A stretch of 22,552 nt of DNA from Oppiella nova (taxonomy: Eukaryota; Arthropoda; Arachnida; Sarcoptiformes; Oppiidae), in assembly GCA_905397405.1 (NCBI GenBank), contig CAJPVJ010000593.1, forward strand, positions 1 to 22,552. Direction: 5' to 3'. The notes beneath the pieces were generated by a model. That model did no database searches and had not been told where the DNA came from. It worked only from the letters and a program-made list of their open reading frames with translations. The position numbers and the translations under genes are program-made. Positions 1 through 10,889 of this stretch are shown here, piece after piece. Position 1 is the first letter of the stretch. Every line of letters starts with the position of its first letter.

Positions 1-72
1 TGTCTCCCGAAGACAGATCCATTGCTGGCGGATATCAGACGCCGTCAAGTAGTGTCTCATTCAACAAATTAG
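1..72. other. Possible exon edge of an unseen gene
   Basis: The first ~70 bases are clearly less AT-rich than the following 2 kb, which suggests coding sequence. Three readings are possible and I cannot choose. (a) Plus frame 1 is open from the window edge to a TAG at 70-72 and would be a C-terminus ending in VVSHSTN. (b) Plus frame 3 is open and ends in SVSFNKL before a possible donor, AG|GTTTAT, at 72/73. (c) On the minus strand an ATG at 20-18, in a fair context (GCAATGG), begins MDLSSGD and runs off the left edge. No family is recognisable. Confidence 0.25.
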
Positions 73-1220
73 GTTTATATTAGGTTTTCAATTATATCTC
101 AATTTCATCACTCAAGACATGCTTTCAGTTTATTTTTCTCAACAAATTGTATTCAAATGAATAAATGCCTCAAATGTGCACTAATTGAACAGTCATTTGA
201 TTAATTAGTTTTATTGTCATTATTATTGTTAAATAAATTGTATTAAAAAATGATTAAAATAAAAGTCAAGTTCACTATATATACGCTTAATTATAAAGGA
301 GTTGAATGCAAATTGAATGGCAGCCAAATGTTGGCGACATTAGACAGCCTTGAATTAAATTGAATCTTATTTTAGAAAACACTATAATTATGCTCATTGT
401 GTCATCTGGGATCATTTTAACCCTTTTTTAAAGCATTTAAATACTGTAAACAAAATATTTTGTTATTTTTATTAATTTATCTAAAATTAGTTTCTCGTGT
501 ATTTATAACACAATGTTTAATAATTAAGGCGAGAACAATATTTCCATTACATTGTAGTGTGATATAAAATTAATATCAATTTAGTTTGCTCACATGATTT
601 GATGTTCACAAACTTTGGATAAGTTTACCAAAGTACAATCAAATAGAAAGTCAATAATTGATAACTCATTACCACGAATCAGCATTTTGTGCGTTCATTG
701 AAATGTATCATGGATTTTTATTTTATAGATCAAAATAACAAACTTAAATCTCAAATATAATTTAATATTATTTTTGGAATTATAATAATTTATTTAATAA
801 AAATTGCATAAGTTGCAGGGCAAATATATTAAAATTAGTAAATAAAATAGAGTTTATTTACTATTTTTACTAACTTATACGATATGAACTGAATGTGGAT
901 TTAATTAACTGTACTTTGATTGAGTAAAACCAAGTCTTAAGTGTTTGATAGCTTCCAATGAATAGAAAGGATTTGTTGGTGGAAGAGATCTTTTAGTGAT
1001 AAAGAGGTTATGATTTAAATATACAGTAAATAAAGTCACATTAAATTATTTATTATTTTTTGACATGAATTGAAATTATTAATACAATAAATATGCACAA
1101 AATAAGTATATTGTTTCATAAAATATATTATTTATACCTTTACAATTAATTTTTTAAAATTTGATATAAAATTGTACTGGGTTAGTAATCCTTATATTTG
1201 AAATTCTGTACTTTTGTTTT

Positions 1221-1223
<3 letters not shown>

Positions 1224-1255
<32 letters not shown>
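1224..1255 (+). repeat. (CT)16 microsatellite
   Basis: Sixteen perfect CT units. On the other strand this is a GA tract, and it is inverted relative to the GA tract at 1508-1533. Confidence 0.98.
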
Positions 1256-1259
<4 letters not shown>

Positions 1260-1507
1260 AATTTAAAAATTATTAAAATCAAAATAGGAAATAGAATAGA
1301 TTAATTATAATGTATTAACAAAAATGGCAATGCTATTGAAATTTGAACAAATAATACAATAGCACAATAGCGGCGAAATATAGATGTGCGAAACCGATAC
1401 AAACATAACTTCTAGACTTATATTTCAAACACATTTACAACTGAATGAAATTCCAGAGATTACGGTCACTACTACTCAGCGAATACTGTTTATGCGCTTT
1501 GACTGCG

Positions 1508-1533
1508 GAGAGAGAGAGAGAGAGAGAGAGAGA
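1508..1533 (+). repeat. (GA)13 microsatellite
   Basis: Thirteen perfect GA units in opposite orientation to the CT tract about 250 bp upstream. The short open frame through it (alternating Arg-Glu) is simply the translated repeat. Confidence 0.98.
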
Positions 1534-2355
1534 TGAATACAGCATCTTCTGTATACTACAGAAGCATAGAATAAAAGGCAATACTAGTATACTGTATAAA
1601 ATTAATGGTAGAAATTTTTCCTCTCGTTTCTATGAGTGATATTCACTCTGACTTATTATGATTAGATAAAACACAAAATAATTAACTAATATATGAGTTA
1701 TTTTTGATTAAATACTCTAAAGGGTGAGAATATCTATCGGAATCCATTGAGAAGTGATGAAAATAATGACTGAACAGATGTGAGTATTAGCGCATTAACT
1801 GGTGTTTTATTGATTATTAGCTCAGTCTCTATCCCTTACATAATGTTAAGCAAAATGTTTGATAAAATAATATTTTATTATTGATATGACATTTGGCGCT
1901 TCGCTTTCCATTTAAAAGTTATTTATAAATATTATTAATTAACTCGTTATTTATCTGTATTTTATAATACATAATATTATTATATGTTTTTTATGTAAGC
2001 ATTTATTTTTAATAATATTATAAAAAGTCAGTTAATTTGATAATGAACCGTTTATTAAAATTTGTAAATAAAATATTTTCTATCAACATAATTTACTAAA
2101 TAAATTCTCATGTTTTCAGATTCAATCCATTTTGCATTTGACGCTACATTTACATTAGGATCTAATAATTCATTTAAATTATTCATATAATAATGAAGAT
2201 ATTGTTGAACCAATTGGTGACACTGTTATTACTTAATGTTATTATATTTGAAGATTTAATGGATAAGAGTCTGATGACAAACATAAATTGATGTATTTGT
2301 CAATCAATGCAAGTTGTGGTCGTTTTTGTCCAAATTATATTCGTTTGAATATATA

Positions 2356-5300
2356 ATGTCAATGCAATTATGGCAAGAAATCCATGGAGTCCTCTGTTTG
2401 GATCAAGAGGTCGGCCAAACCGATACCACATCTCTTGACCCCTTCACTGAAGACACTTTCATCCAAAACCTGCACCACAGATATAAAAGAGACCAAATCT
2501 ATGTATGATATTTGAAATATTTATTAGTATTCATATTATTCATTTTATATTAAATCTTGTTTTACGAATCTGTTAATTTAGATTTTGTATATAATATTTA
2601 ATTATTTAATTGAATATTTAAATTCCCTGTTAATGTGTTTATTAATAAGTATGTGACCATAAACTCTTTAAATCACATCACAAGTGAATTTGAAAAATAT
2701 TATTTATAAACTATTTATATAAATGTAGCACTAGTTAGTTATTTTAATTATTGATTATGGTAAGTTTACATAAATAATCTAGAAAAATTAGAGTCAATTT
2801 AAATGTTTTTATTTTAAACAAAATTAAATTCACAATTTTAAAAATATATTTGATATACTTTCATGATTTATATTTTATTTATATTTACTTGATTTATATT
2901 AAAGCATGGTTTATGTTTAACATTAGTGCATTTTTACATTATATTCTAATAAACTAATATATTTTTAATTTAATAAGCTAATACTGAATCATTAATTCTA
3001 TGACAGTTTTCTTCACATTAAAAAATTTTAAATATATTACAAGTTTAAATTGAGTAATATCTATAATGTTATTTATTATTAAGTAATTAATTTTATAAAT
3101 TACAGACATATATGGGGACAACGATTATTGCTGTTAATCCATATAAGAAGTTATCCTTTTATTCAGCTGAAGTGATTGCCGCTTATCAACACCACCATCT
3201 CCTCGATTTACCACCACATATGTGAGATATTTTGTATTTATTAACTTTTGATAAAGACATAATTTGGTTGACACTGTATATGTCATAGTTATGCCGTCGC
3301 TGAACATGTGTTTCAATCAATGAAAGATCGGAATCACGACCAGTGTATCGTTACAACAGGAGGTTAACATATAATCCATTTGAATGTTCTCTAAATTAAT
3401 AATAATTAATATCTCTTACCATTTGCTCGGTTTGTTCACAAATAATTGCTGCGATCAGAGAGTGGATCGGGAAAAACTGGTAATTAACATCATTTTTATG
3501 ACTTACAGTGCATTCATATATAGCTTTAAATGACACTTTCTTGCAATACATGCTTACAGTTCATTAGTTTTCAATAGTGCTATGACTTTCAGAACACTAT
3601 TCTCTTGTCTATACTTTGAATTTAATATTCATAACGTATAGTAATATATAATTCAATTAAAGTACATAATTTAACAAATTGTAGCAATGTTCGTTTAATA
3701 TTTCAGATTTATAATTATTTTATCAGAATTTCATTAATTATATCAATCTAAGATAATTAAAATTAATTAATTTATTATTTACTGAGTAATTTTAGTTAAA
3801 AATTAATATAAAAAATATTGTAATGGCATTTGCACTTGATTCGTTGAAAAATTATATAGACATAGATATGTATTATATACTAAAATATTCACCTAAAATC
3901 TAATATATACTAAATGGTAATAATTGTGTGATTGTATGATAGAGTCAGCAAAAATCGCATTACAATATCTAATTTATGGATCCAGTCGTCGAAGAAACTT
4001 AGAGTATTTGAAGGAACAGTTACTTTCGCTGAATTATGTTTTAGAAGGTTTGTCTTCAAAACTTCAATCATTTCCACTTTCTTTTCATTCAAAATCAATG
4101 TTTATATTAATTTATTGAACAGCTTTTGGAAATGCAGTTACCATTCATAACAACAACTCTTCACGCTTTGTATGAAAATATCAAAAATTTTCTATAAATC
4201 GATATAAATTTTATTCATTCAAATATAGGGAATGTTTTTGGAAATTGAATTTGACTTCAAAGGGGATCCAATGGGAGCCAACGTTACAAATTGTAAGCAC
4301 AACCAAACTATTAGCTATCTATTGAAGATTTTAATACAAAATGTAATAAATAAATTCAACATAATTTTTATATTTAATGCAATCATTAGATTTATTGGAA
4401 AAGGTACTAGAAATCAGTATTAAAATGATAAAATTAAATAAATTAAATAATATTTATTTCAGTGTCGAGTCGTTAATCAATCAGTCGGTGAAAGAAATTT
4501 TCATATTTTTTATCAGATTTTGAATGGAATTGATTTACATTTGTTAAGTAAGTTTCCAAAATTTTTAACATTTTTTATTTTAGTAAATAGTATACATAAT
4601 AATAATGATAAAAAGTTTAAATACTGTATTTACATAAATCTTTTAAAAACCATATAAATGTTATGTAATTATATTTTAAATATTAGATAGCATACAATAT
4701 ATAATTATTTATTTAAATTATTTACAGAGTGTTTAAAACTTCAGCGAAATATTGAAAGTTATTCACTTTTAAGTGATTCTCAATTTACTAAATCAGACGA
4801 TTTTGATGACAAAAATAATTTTATTTTAACAAAAGTTAGTATATTTAAAAGCAAATAAAAACAAATAATAAATAAAAATTCAAACTTCACAGAAAGCCAT
4901 GGAAACCATTGGATTTACTGCCGAAGATATAGTTTCTGTTTTTCAAATAATTTCTGCAATTCTTAAGTTAGGAAACTTACAGTTCATACCAAAGGCCAAC
5001 ATTGACGGCACTGAAGGCTGTTCTGTACTCAATGAATACGGTTGGCTTGACTTTTCAATTTGTTTAAATTATTAATACAATACCTAATACTAATACTGTA
5101 TGCTTAATCTTATCTATTGTTCATCTGTCCAGAGCTGTACGATGTGTGCGAACTGTTGGTCTCGGATATGACTGCTTTGGAAACTGCATTTACACAACGA
5201 ATCATTGAAACCAGACATGAATTACTTGTCGCTGATCTCTGTTCTATTGAAGTGAGACAAACCAATTCATCCCAATTATCATACATTCATTGTTATTGTG

Positions 5301-8300
5301 GTTTAGGCCAAAAGGACAAGAGATGCCTTATGTAAAGCACTTTACAATCGCCTCTTCACTTGGATTGTCAACAAAGTTAACGAGTTTACAAAAGTAAGCT
5401 TTCTTTCTATATTATCCTATTTTGAACTTAACATTTCTAATTACTAACTAATAATTTAAATTATTTTATTAAATAAATAACTTTCTCAGATAATCATAGT
5501 TTTTAAAATGATCAACTTACAATCTGAGACAATAATTACTATTACTTTATTTTAGGCCAAAATTATTAGTAAAAGAAGATCTGTTAGTATTCTAGATGTC
5601 TATGGATTTGAAGTTTTTGATGTATGTATTTTATTCAATTCAGTTACAGTATAATATACTGTACTTCAATTAAGTTACTTGATATTAATAATGAAACTCT
5701 ATTCTAGGAAAATTTTTTTGAGCAATTTCTTATAAACTATTGCAATGAAAAATTGCATCAAATTTTTATTGATCTTACATTGAAGTATGAGCAAGAACAG
5801 TATTTGAAAGAGGTTTGTTATCTCATTGTTCTATTAAGAAATTCTTGATTTGTATGCTTTTGAAATAAATATTGCAATTATTTTGTGGATAAATTTAAAG
5901 GGAATTCAATGGAAGAAATTTGATTTTTTTAATAATAATGTTATTTGCGAATTGATTGAAAAGGTATTATCGATTGTATTGATTATGAATTGTTATACGA
6001 TTTTCATACAAATGAATGCTTGGATATACCGACAGAACAATCACGGAATACTAGCCCTATTAGATGAGGAGTGTTTGAAAGTGACGCCAATCACTGATGA
6101 GATGTTCCTGCAAAACATGAGCAAAGCCTGTGAGGATAATCCTTACTTTGACAGTCAGGATAACCCATACTATGAAAGCCACGGATGCAAAAACTTCGTA
6201 GTAGTGCCTCATTTGAATATTTCCTGCGAACCACACAATCCCGGAAGCGCTTCATCACTGCCACCGCTGCCTAACCATTGCTTTCGAGTCAGACATTTCG
6301 CAGGAACTGTGAGTCCAATCATTATTTCATTCCTAAATCCTCGAAAAATTTATTTTTATTTAATATACTCTACAACTGTACTCTATATGTCTATAGTATA
6401 CAAAATATACATTTTAATAGAACATGTTCATGTAGAATTCAATATATTACAAATCTAGTACTGTATAACATTCATGCAACACTATACAGTGTACACTTAT
6501 TCATACTTAACGGAATATACAGAACCATAAATGAGCAATATAAGATAATACTATATAAATAAATATAATATTAATGAGTAATTGGAATTATGTTTAATTT
6601 TCAGGTGACTTATTCTGTAAATGGTTTTATTGACAAAAATAATGATATATTATATAGAGATTTATCGTACGTTATGTTTCAAAGTGAACACCCGTTACTA
6701 AAAGTCCTCTTTCCAGAGGGCAATCCCTATCGAACTCATATTAAAAGGCCGGCCTCTATAGCGAGTCAATTCAAGATATCTATCGGTGCTCTCATGAAGA
6801 ATATACAGTCAAAAGAACTGCATTTTATAAAATGTATTAAACCAAACGCCCTAAAAGTGCCGCAAGTGTTTGAAACGGGTCTCGTTCAGCATCAGGTCAG
6901 ATACCAGTGCTTAACCGAGACTTCAAGACTCCGAAAGGCCGGCTATTTTCATAGACAAGACTACGACTCCTTCCTAAACCGCTATAAAATGCTGTCAACG
7001 GTCACCTGGCCCAAGTGGACAGGCACTTCAATTGACGGCGTTGCACTTTTGCTCAAAGAGTTCCCAATTCATCCATCAGAATATGCTTTTGGAAAAACCA
7101 AGATATTTATCAAAAACTTAAGACTGGTATCAAATATTTCACATCAAATGATTACAACATTTATTAGAAATAAATTCTTAACAAAACTCTATATTTGACA
7201 AAAGATGACAGAATTAGACGATTACCGGAACGAGAGACTCAACGAATTGGCAACTTTGATACAAAAGGTATGGAGGGCTTGGACTAAACGCAAACTATTT
7301 TTACAACTCATTGAAAGTCAACAAATAATCTCAAGGAATTATAAAACATGGAAAGTATGTCATTTTTATGACTTGACAAATATTGTGAATATTTGATTCA
7401 ATATACGATTGACTGTATGTCTTAAATGTACCAATAGAGGAAAACTTATTTGAATTGGTTATCACGACGACTGCCCTCTCAATCGCCTATATGTCGTGAA
7501 TGGCCTTTAGCTCCGCGTTCTTTACAGCAAACGAGTTATTTATTACGAAAACTCTATCATAAATGGAGAGTAAGTGTACAGTGAATGGAAATATAAGGCA
7601 AATATGATGATTGAAATGGACTTTCAGTGTTATAGATATCGGTTACGATTCGATCAAACGGCCCGAAACCGAATGCGTGAGAAAGTGACGGCAAGTCTTA
7701 TATTTCGAGATAAGAAGGTCTCGTATAAGAAGAGTGTTTCGCATCCATTTCGAGGCGATTACGTCCGCCTCAGACAGAGTGTCCGCTGGAAGAGATGCTC
7801 ACAAGAATTGGGCGATCAATACGTGGTGTTCGCAGATATTATCAATAAAATCACTAAAAGTGGAGGAAAGGTATCAAATAAATAGTCGCTTCAACTAAAT
7901 GTTTAAAAATTCTCATATTTTATTCAAATTGAAAAGTTTGTGCAGAAGTTGTTTGTGATCAGTACGAGTGCTATGATTATAATGGATCAGAGAACTATGC
8001 AATGCAAATATCGCATACCTGTCCACCACATCCATAGGATATCATTGAGCCCATACATCGACGATATAGTGGTCATTCACACCAGTAGTGTAAGTCATAC
8101 CAGCAATCCATCACTTTATGAACCAATGTTTAGATACAATCTTTTGATGCATTTATAGGACGAGACAGGAGTTGAAGAGAGGAAAGCGTTTGTGTTTGAG
8201 TCGACACATGTCATAGAGATAGTGACCAAATTGTTCCTGGTCATCCAAAACGCTGTCACTAAACCCCCGCATATTCTCATCACTAATGAGTACATTATTT

Positions 8301-8478
8301 ATACCATTCATGCCATTCATGCCATCAATAGTCTAATGATTACATTAACCATAGATTTGAAGCCGACTTCGGCAGAGATGTCGTGACGTTTGTGTTCCGG
8401 TGTTTGGGTCCGCCCGACACCACCACCGGTCCCGCAAAGATCCACAGACGACAGAACAAAATGGAAGTCACCCTCTGA
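2356..8478 (+). CDS. MYO1: Class I unconventional myosin, MYO1A/MYO1B type, 24 exons
   Basis: This is a single-headed actin-based motor that links membranes to actin. The exons I derived are 2356-2502, 3106-3221, 3289-3362, 3459-3479, 3943-4047, 4123-4169, 4229-4292, 4390-4403, 4463-4547, 4728-4834, 4893-5040, 5133-5251, 5307-5393, 5556-5621, 5708-5812, 5901-5963, 6036-6308, 6605-7126, 7205-7354, 7438-7569, 7628-7870, 7946-8089, 8159-8289 and 8355-8478. All have GT-AG borders and join in frame to 1028 residues, the normal length. The P-loop GESGSGKT is at 112-119, switch I NNNSSRF at 164-170 and switch II DVYGFE at 392-397. An IQ segment lies near 738-751 (LIQKVWRAW). A basic TH1 membrane-binding tail fills about 815-1028. 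There is no SH3 domain, so it is the short-tailed class. The tail matches MYO1A/B best, from memory. The start is uncertain: an in-frame upstream exon is possible. Introns of 603 nt (2503-3105) and 463 nt (3480-3942) show nothing but AT-rich sequence. Confidence 0.93.
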
Positions 8479-8654
8479 TCACCGGAAGCTGATCCACACT
8501 CCAGTCATACATGCATTGGCCTGAGTGTCAACCCATTTGAGATTAATTTCAATTCAATTCAATACAAGTTTATGACTCAATAAGTGCTCAAACAATACGA
8601 TTATAACAAGTAATGCAATAATTGATACAATTTAGACAACTATTACACTGAGTT

Positions 8655-8700
8655 CACCATTGAGACCAATTGGTCACCATTGAGACCAATTGGTCACCAT
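8655..8700 (+). repeat. 20-bp tandem repeat, 2.3 copies
   Basis: The unit caccattgagaccaattggt occurs at 8655-8674 and 8675-8694, followed by caccat at 8695-8700. Each unit contains the perfect 10-bp palindrome accaattggt. It lies in the 3' flank or UTR of the myosin gene. Confidence 0.95.
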
Positions 8701-8811
8701 TTGCTCAATCATTCAATGGACTCAACAAAACGATTAATAATTTACACAATGAATGACTATTTAATGTCATATAATGTATACAATATTATAATTATTACTG
8801 AATTAACTTTC

Positions 8812-8817
8812 AATAAA
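8812..8817 (+). terminator. Candidate polyadenylation signal of the myosin gene
   Basis: AATAAA lies 334 nt after the myosin stop codon in AT-rich sequence. It is the first canonical hexamer that I see downstream of the stop. Confidence 0.5.
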
Positions 8818-10889
8818 TAAGACAATAGTTTTGCTCAAACTTTCATAACTTTATTAATCAAATCAATGTTTGAATTTAGCGCCAAATATGATGTCATCAT
8901 TCAATGCAATGTGTGTTCAGTTGTGTATCAATACAGGGCTTATACTGTATGTGTTGTACTGTATTCAATGAAAACCGTGACTTTCGTGCAGTAAATGGTA
9001 TGCACTCTCACTACAGTATTACGTGACAGTAATCCCCAAATATAAGCCCCTATTGTGTCAAACCTGACAATGTGAATGAGTCATAGTGTATGTACTCACA
9101 GTTACCCCCATGTGTTGCCTACTGTCGTATGGAGTAATAGCATATGTGAGCGATTGAGTGCCAAATTGGGAGTAAATAACGTAATAATAAGCATAAAGTG
9201 ATCGCCATTTTCGCCGTTTGTCTCTGTTTTGATGCAATGTTTGAACGATTGGTTCATTTGGAGATCAATTGAATTGAGCGGAAGTGACCACAACTGCCGT
9301 TCAGTCCATCTCATCGACCCGTCAGTGGCTGTCGTCCATGAATGTGCTGAAGTCATCATCAAAGAGGTCCACTTCCGTACCACCAATGAAGAGGAATGCC
9401 TTAACCACACCAATGGACAGCTCCTCAAGTGAGTCCACACACCTGTCTCACAGATGATCCCGCAATCACTCTCTTGGGCTCTCAATGCCAATGATGTGCT
9501 TGTCTTTGGTGCCCATCACTCCACACATTGTCTTATATTCATTGCAATCATTGTCTTCACTTGAATCTGATCTGACATTTAGGTTGAGTCCAAATGTGAC
9601 AAACGATTGCATGTTTTGAATTGCATTGAAGTTGTATTCAATTGTCACTCAATTGTTGGCCTCTATTATCACCAAAAGTGGTGAATCTCCAGAGTTTAGT
9701 CACTAGTCTTATATTTGGTGCTAATTATATGTCAATTAAGTTTGACATTTAGATTGAGTTCAATAATAGTTTATGTATTGTCCATATGAGGGACAAGTGT
9801 ATTGGGGTAACCAATGGGTGATAATTAGGGACAATATTAGAGATAATGAAGTAGTGGTAAATGTATGGACAGTATGTTTGTGGTGCAGGCGTTTCCGAAC
9901 CTACCGGTCGGGTGTAATCTAACCTGAAATAAAAAGCATACAATTTGTTGGCATCAATACAAACAGTGGTATTGTTTTGTTTGCAACACTTTCACACCTC
10001 TCCTAAACTCAATATAATAGTTGTTATATTTGGTAATATTAATGACAATCCTATCCCTTATGCCATGGAATGCAATATAACTGCATTATAATGCCCTTCC
10101 CATCCATATCTATAGATCTGTTATTTATTATTATTTTTAATAAAAAATGAAAAAATGTTATTAATTAAAATGATGTTATGCTTTGATTGAAGTTTAGTAA
10201 CGAGTTATGTATGAAATGAATGAATTTTCATGTGTCCCATTAAAAACTTGGAAACCCTTGACATAAAAGTCCCAACTTTTAGATATATTGACAAATGTAT
10301 TATTAAATGCCATGCGATTAGAGATTACAATGTGTTGTATGGCAATGTTATGTAGAAAACAATGATTTCGATAACAAGTTAGTGACAAATATTTATGAAA
10401 GCCCTTCAATCTGTGCCATTAGTATACATATCATATTGATATCATTAAAACCGCATTCTTTTGCTCTAATTTGATATACCATTCAGTAATACAGTAATAC
10501 TTTGATTATAAAAATATAGTGTAATCTCGGTTTGATTGAAATGAATGTGAAATAAAGTAATTTGTTTATCAGAATATCAAGAATTGTGATAACAATGAAA
10601 ACATTACTGCTATAAGAATATTCTCAAATATTTTATTACCGCAACAAATATGAAAGTGATTTAAGACTAGAGTTGTGACCCATTTAGTACTCGTTATATC
10701 AGTGACCCATACCTTTCCCTATGTGTGACCTATCATTCAGCATATTTTGAATTTGTTTAAAGATTTATACCTTTTTTGTAACTTTTAACTAATCAATCAT
10801 TTGACACATTGAGAGCACTTTACATGTTGTTAACTTGTTTTTATAATTTGGATTTGGTTTACATATGTTATTAACATTTTTAAAAATTG
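8818..10889. other. Intergenic region between myosin and CLASP
   Basis: No complete gene is recognisable. The stretch 9100-9660 is less AT-rich and contains protein-like minus-strand segments (separate entry). A strong minus-strand acceptor, TTTTATTTCAG, ends at 9924. The frame after it reads LDYTRPVGSETP, with no known homology. I see no RNA gene. Confidence 0.5.
9322..9648 (-). other. Unassigned protein-like segments, possible terminal exon or gene remnant
   Basis: Two open segments lie in the same minus-strand frame. The upstream one (9648-9466) reads NVRSDSSEDNDCNEY then GTKDKHIIGIESPRE and stops. The downstream one (9442-9322), preceded by the acceptor-like GAGACAG, reads SLEELSIGVVKAFLFIGG then an acidic VDLFDDDFSTFMDDSH and a stop. 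The 27 bases between them begin GTGATT and end CAG, and carry a stop, but this is shorter than any other intron in the window. It could be an odd short intron, two exons of different transcripts, or a decayed gene. The opposite strand is also open over 9229-9432 and is followed by a strong donor-like GTGAGT. I recognise no family. Confidence 0.25.

Larger units (their letters stand above)
73..2355. other. AT-rich non-coding region upstream of the myosin gene
   Basis: No convincing coding segment lies here. The sequence is very AT-rich, with two dinucleotide microsatellites (listed separately). A good splice acceptor, TGTTTTCAG, ends at about 2120. It could belong to an untranslated 5' exon that leads into the myosin start at 2356. 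I see no TATA box or other promoter element that I would defend. Confidence 0.5.

Noticed and set aside
1445-1639. 64-codon frame with an Arg-Glu repeat
   Set aside because: It is only the translated GA microsatellite.
9895-9940. GC-richer patch resembling tRNA-like B-box sequence
   Set aside because: It does not fold into a cloverleaf and lacks a proper A box. It fits better as sequence after a minus-strand acceptor, and even that is unproven.
10194-10409. 71-codon minus-strand frame upstream of CLASP
   Set aside because: No recognisable domain, AT-driven composition and no convincing splice context.
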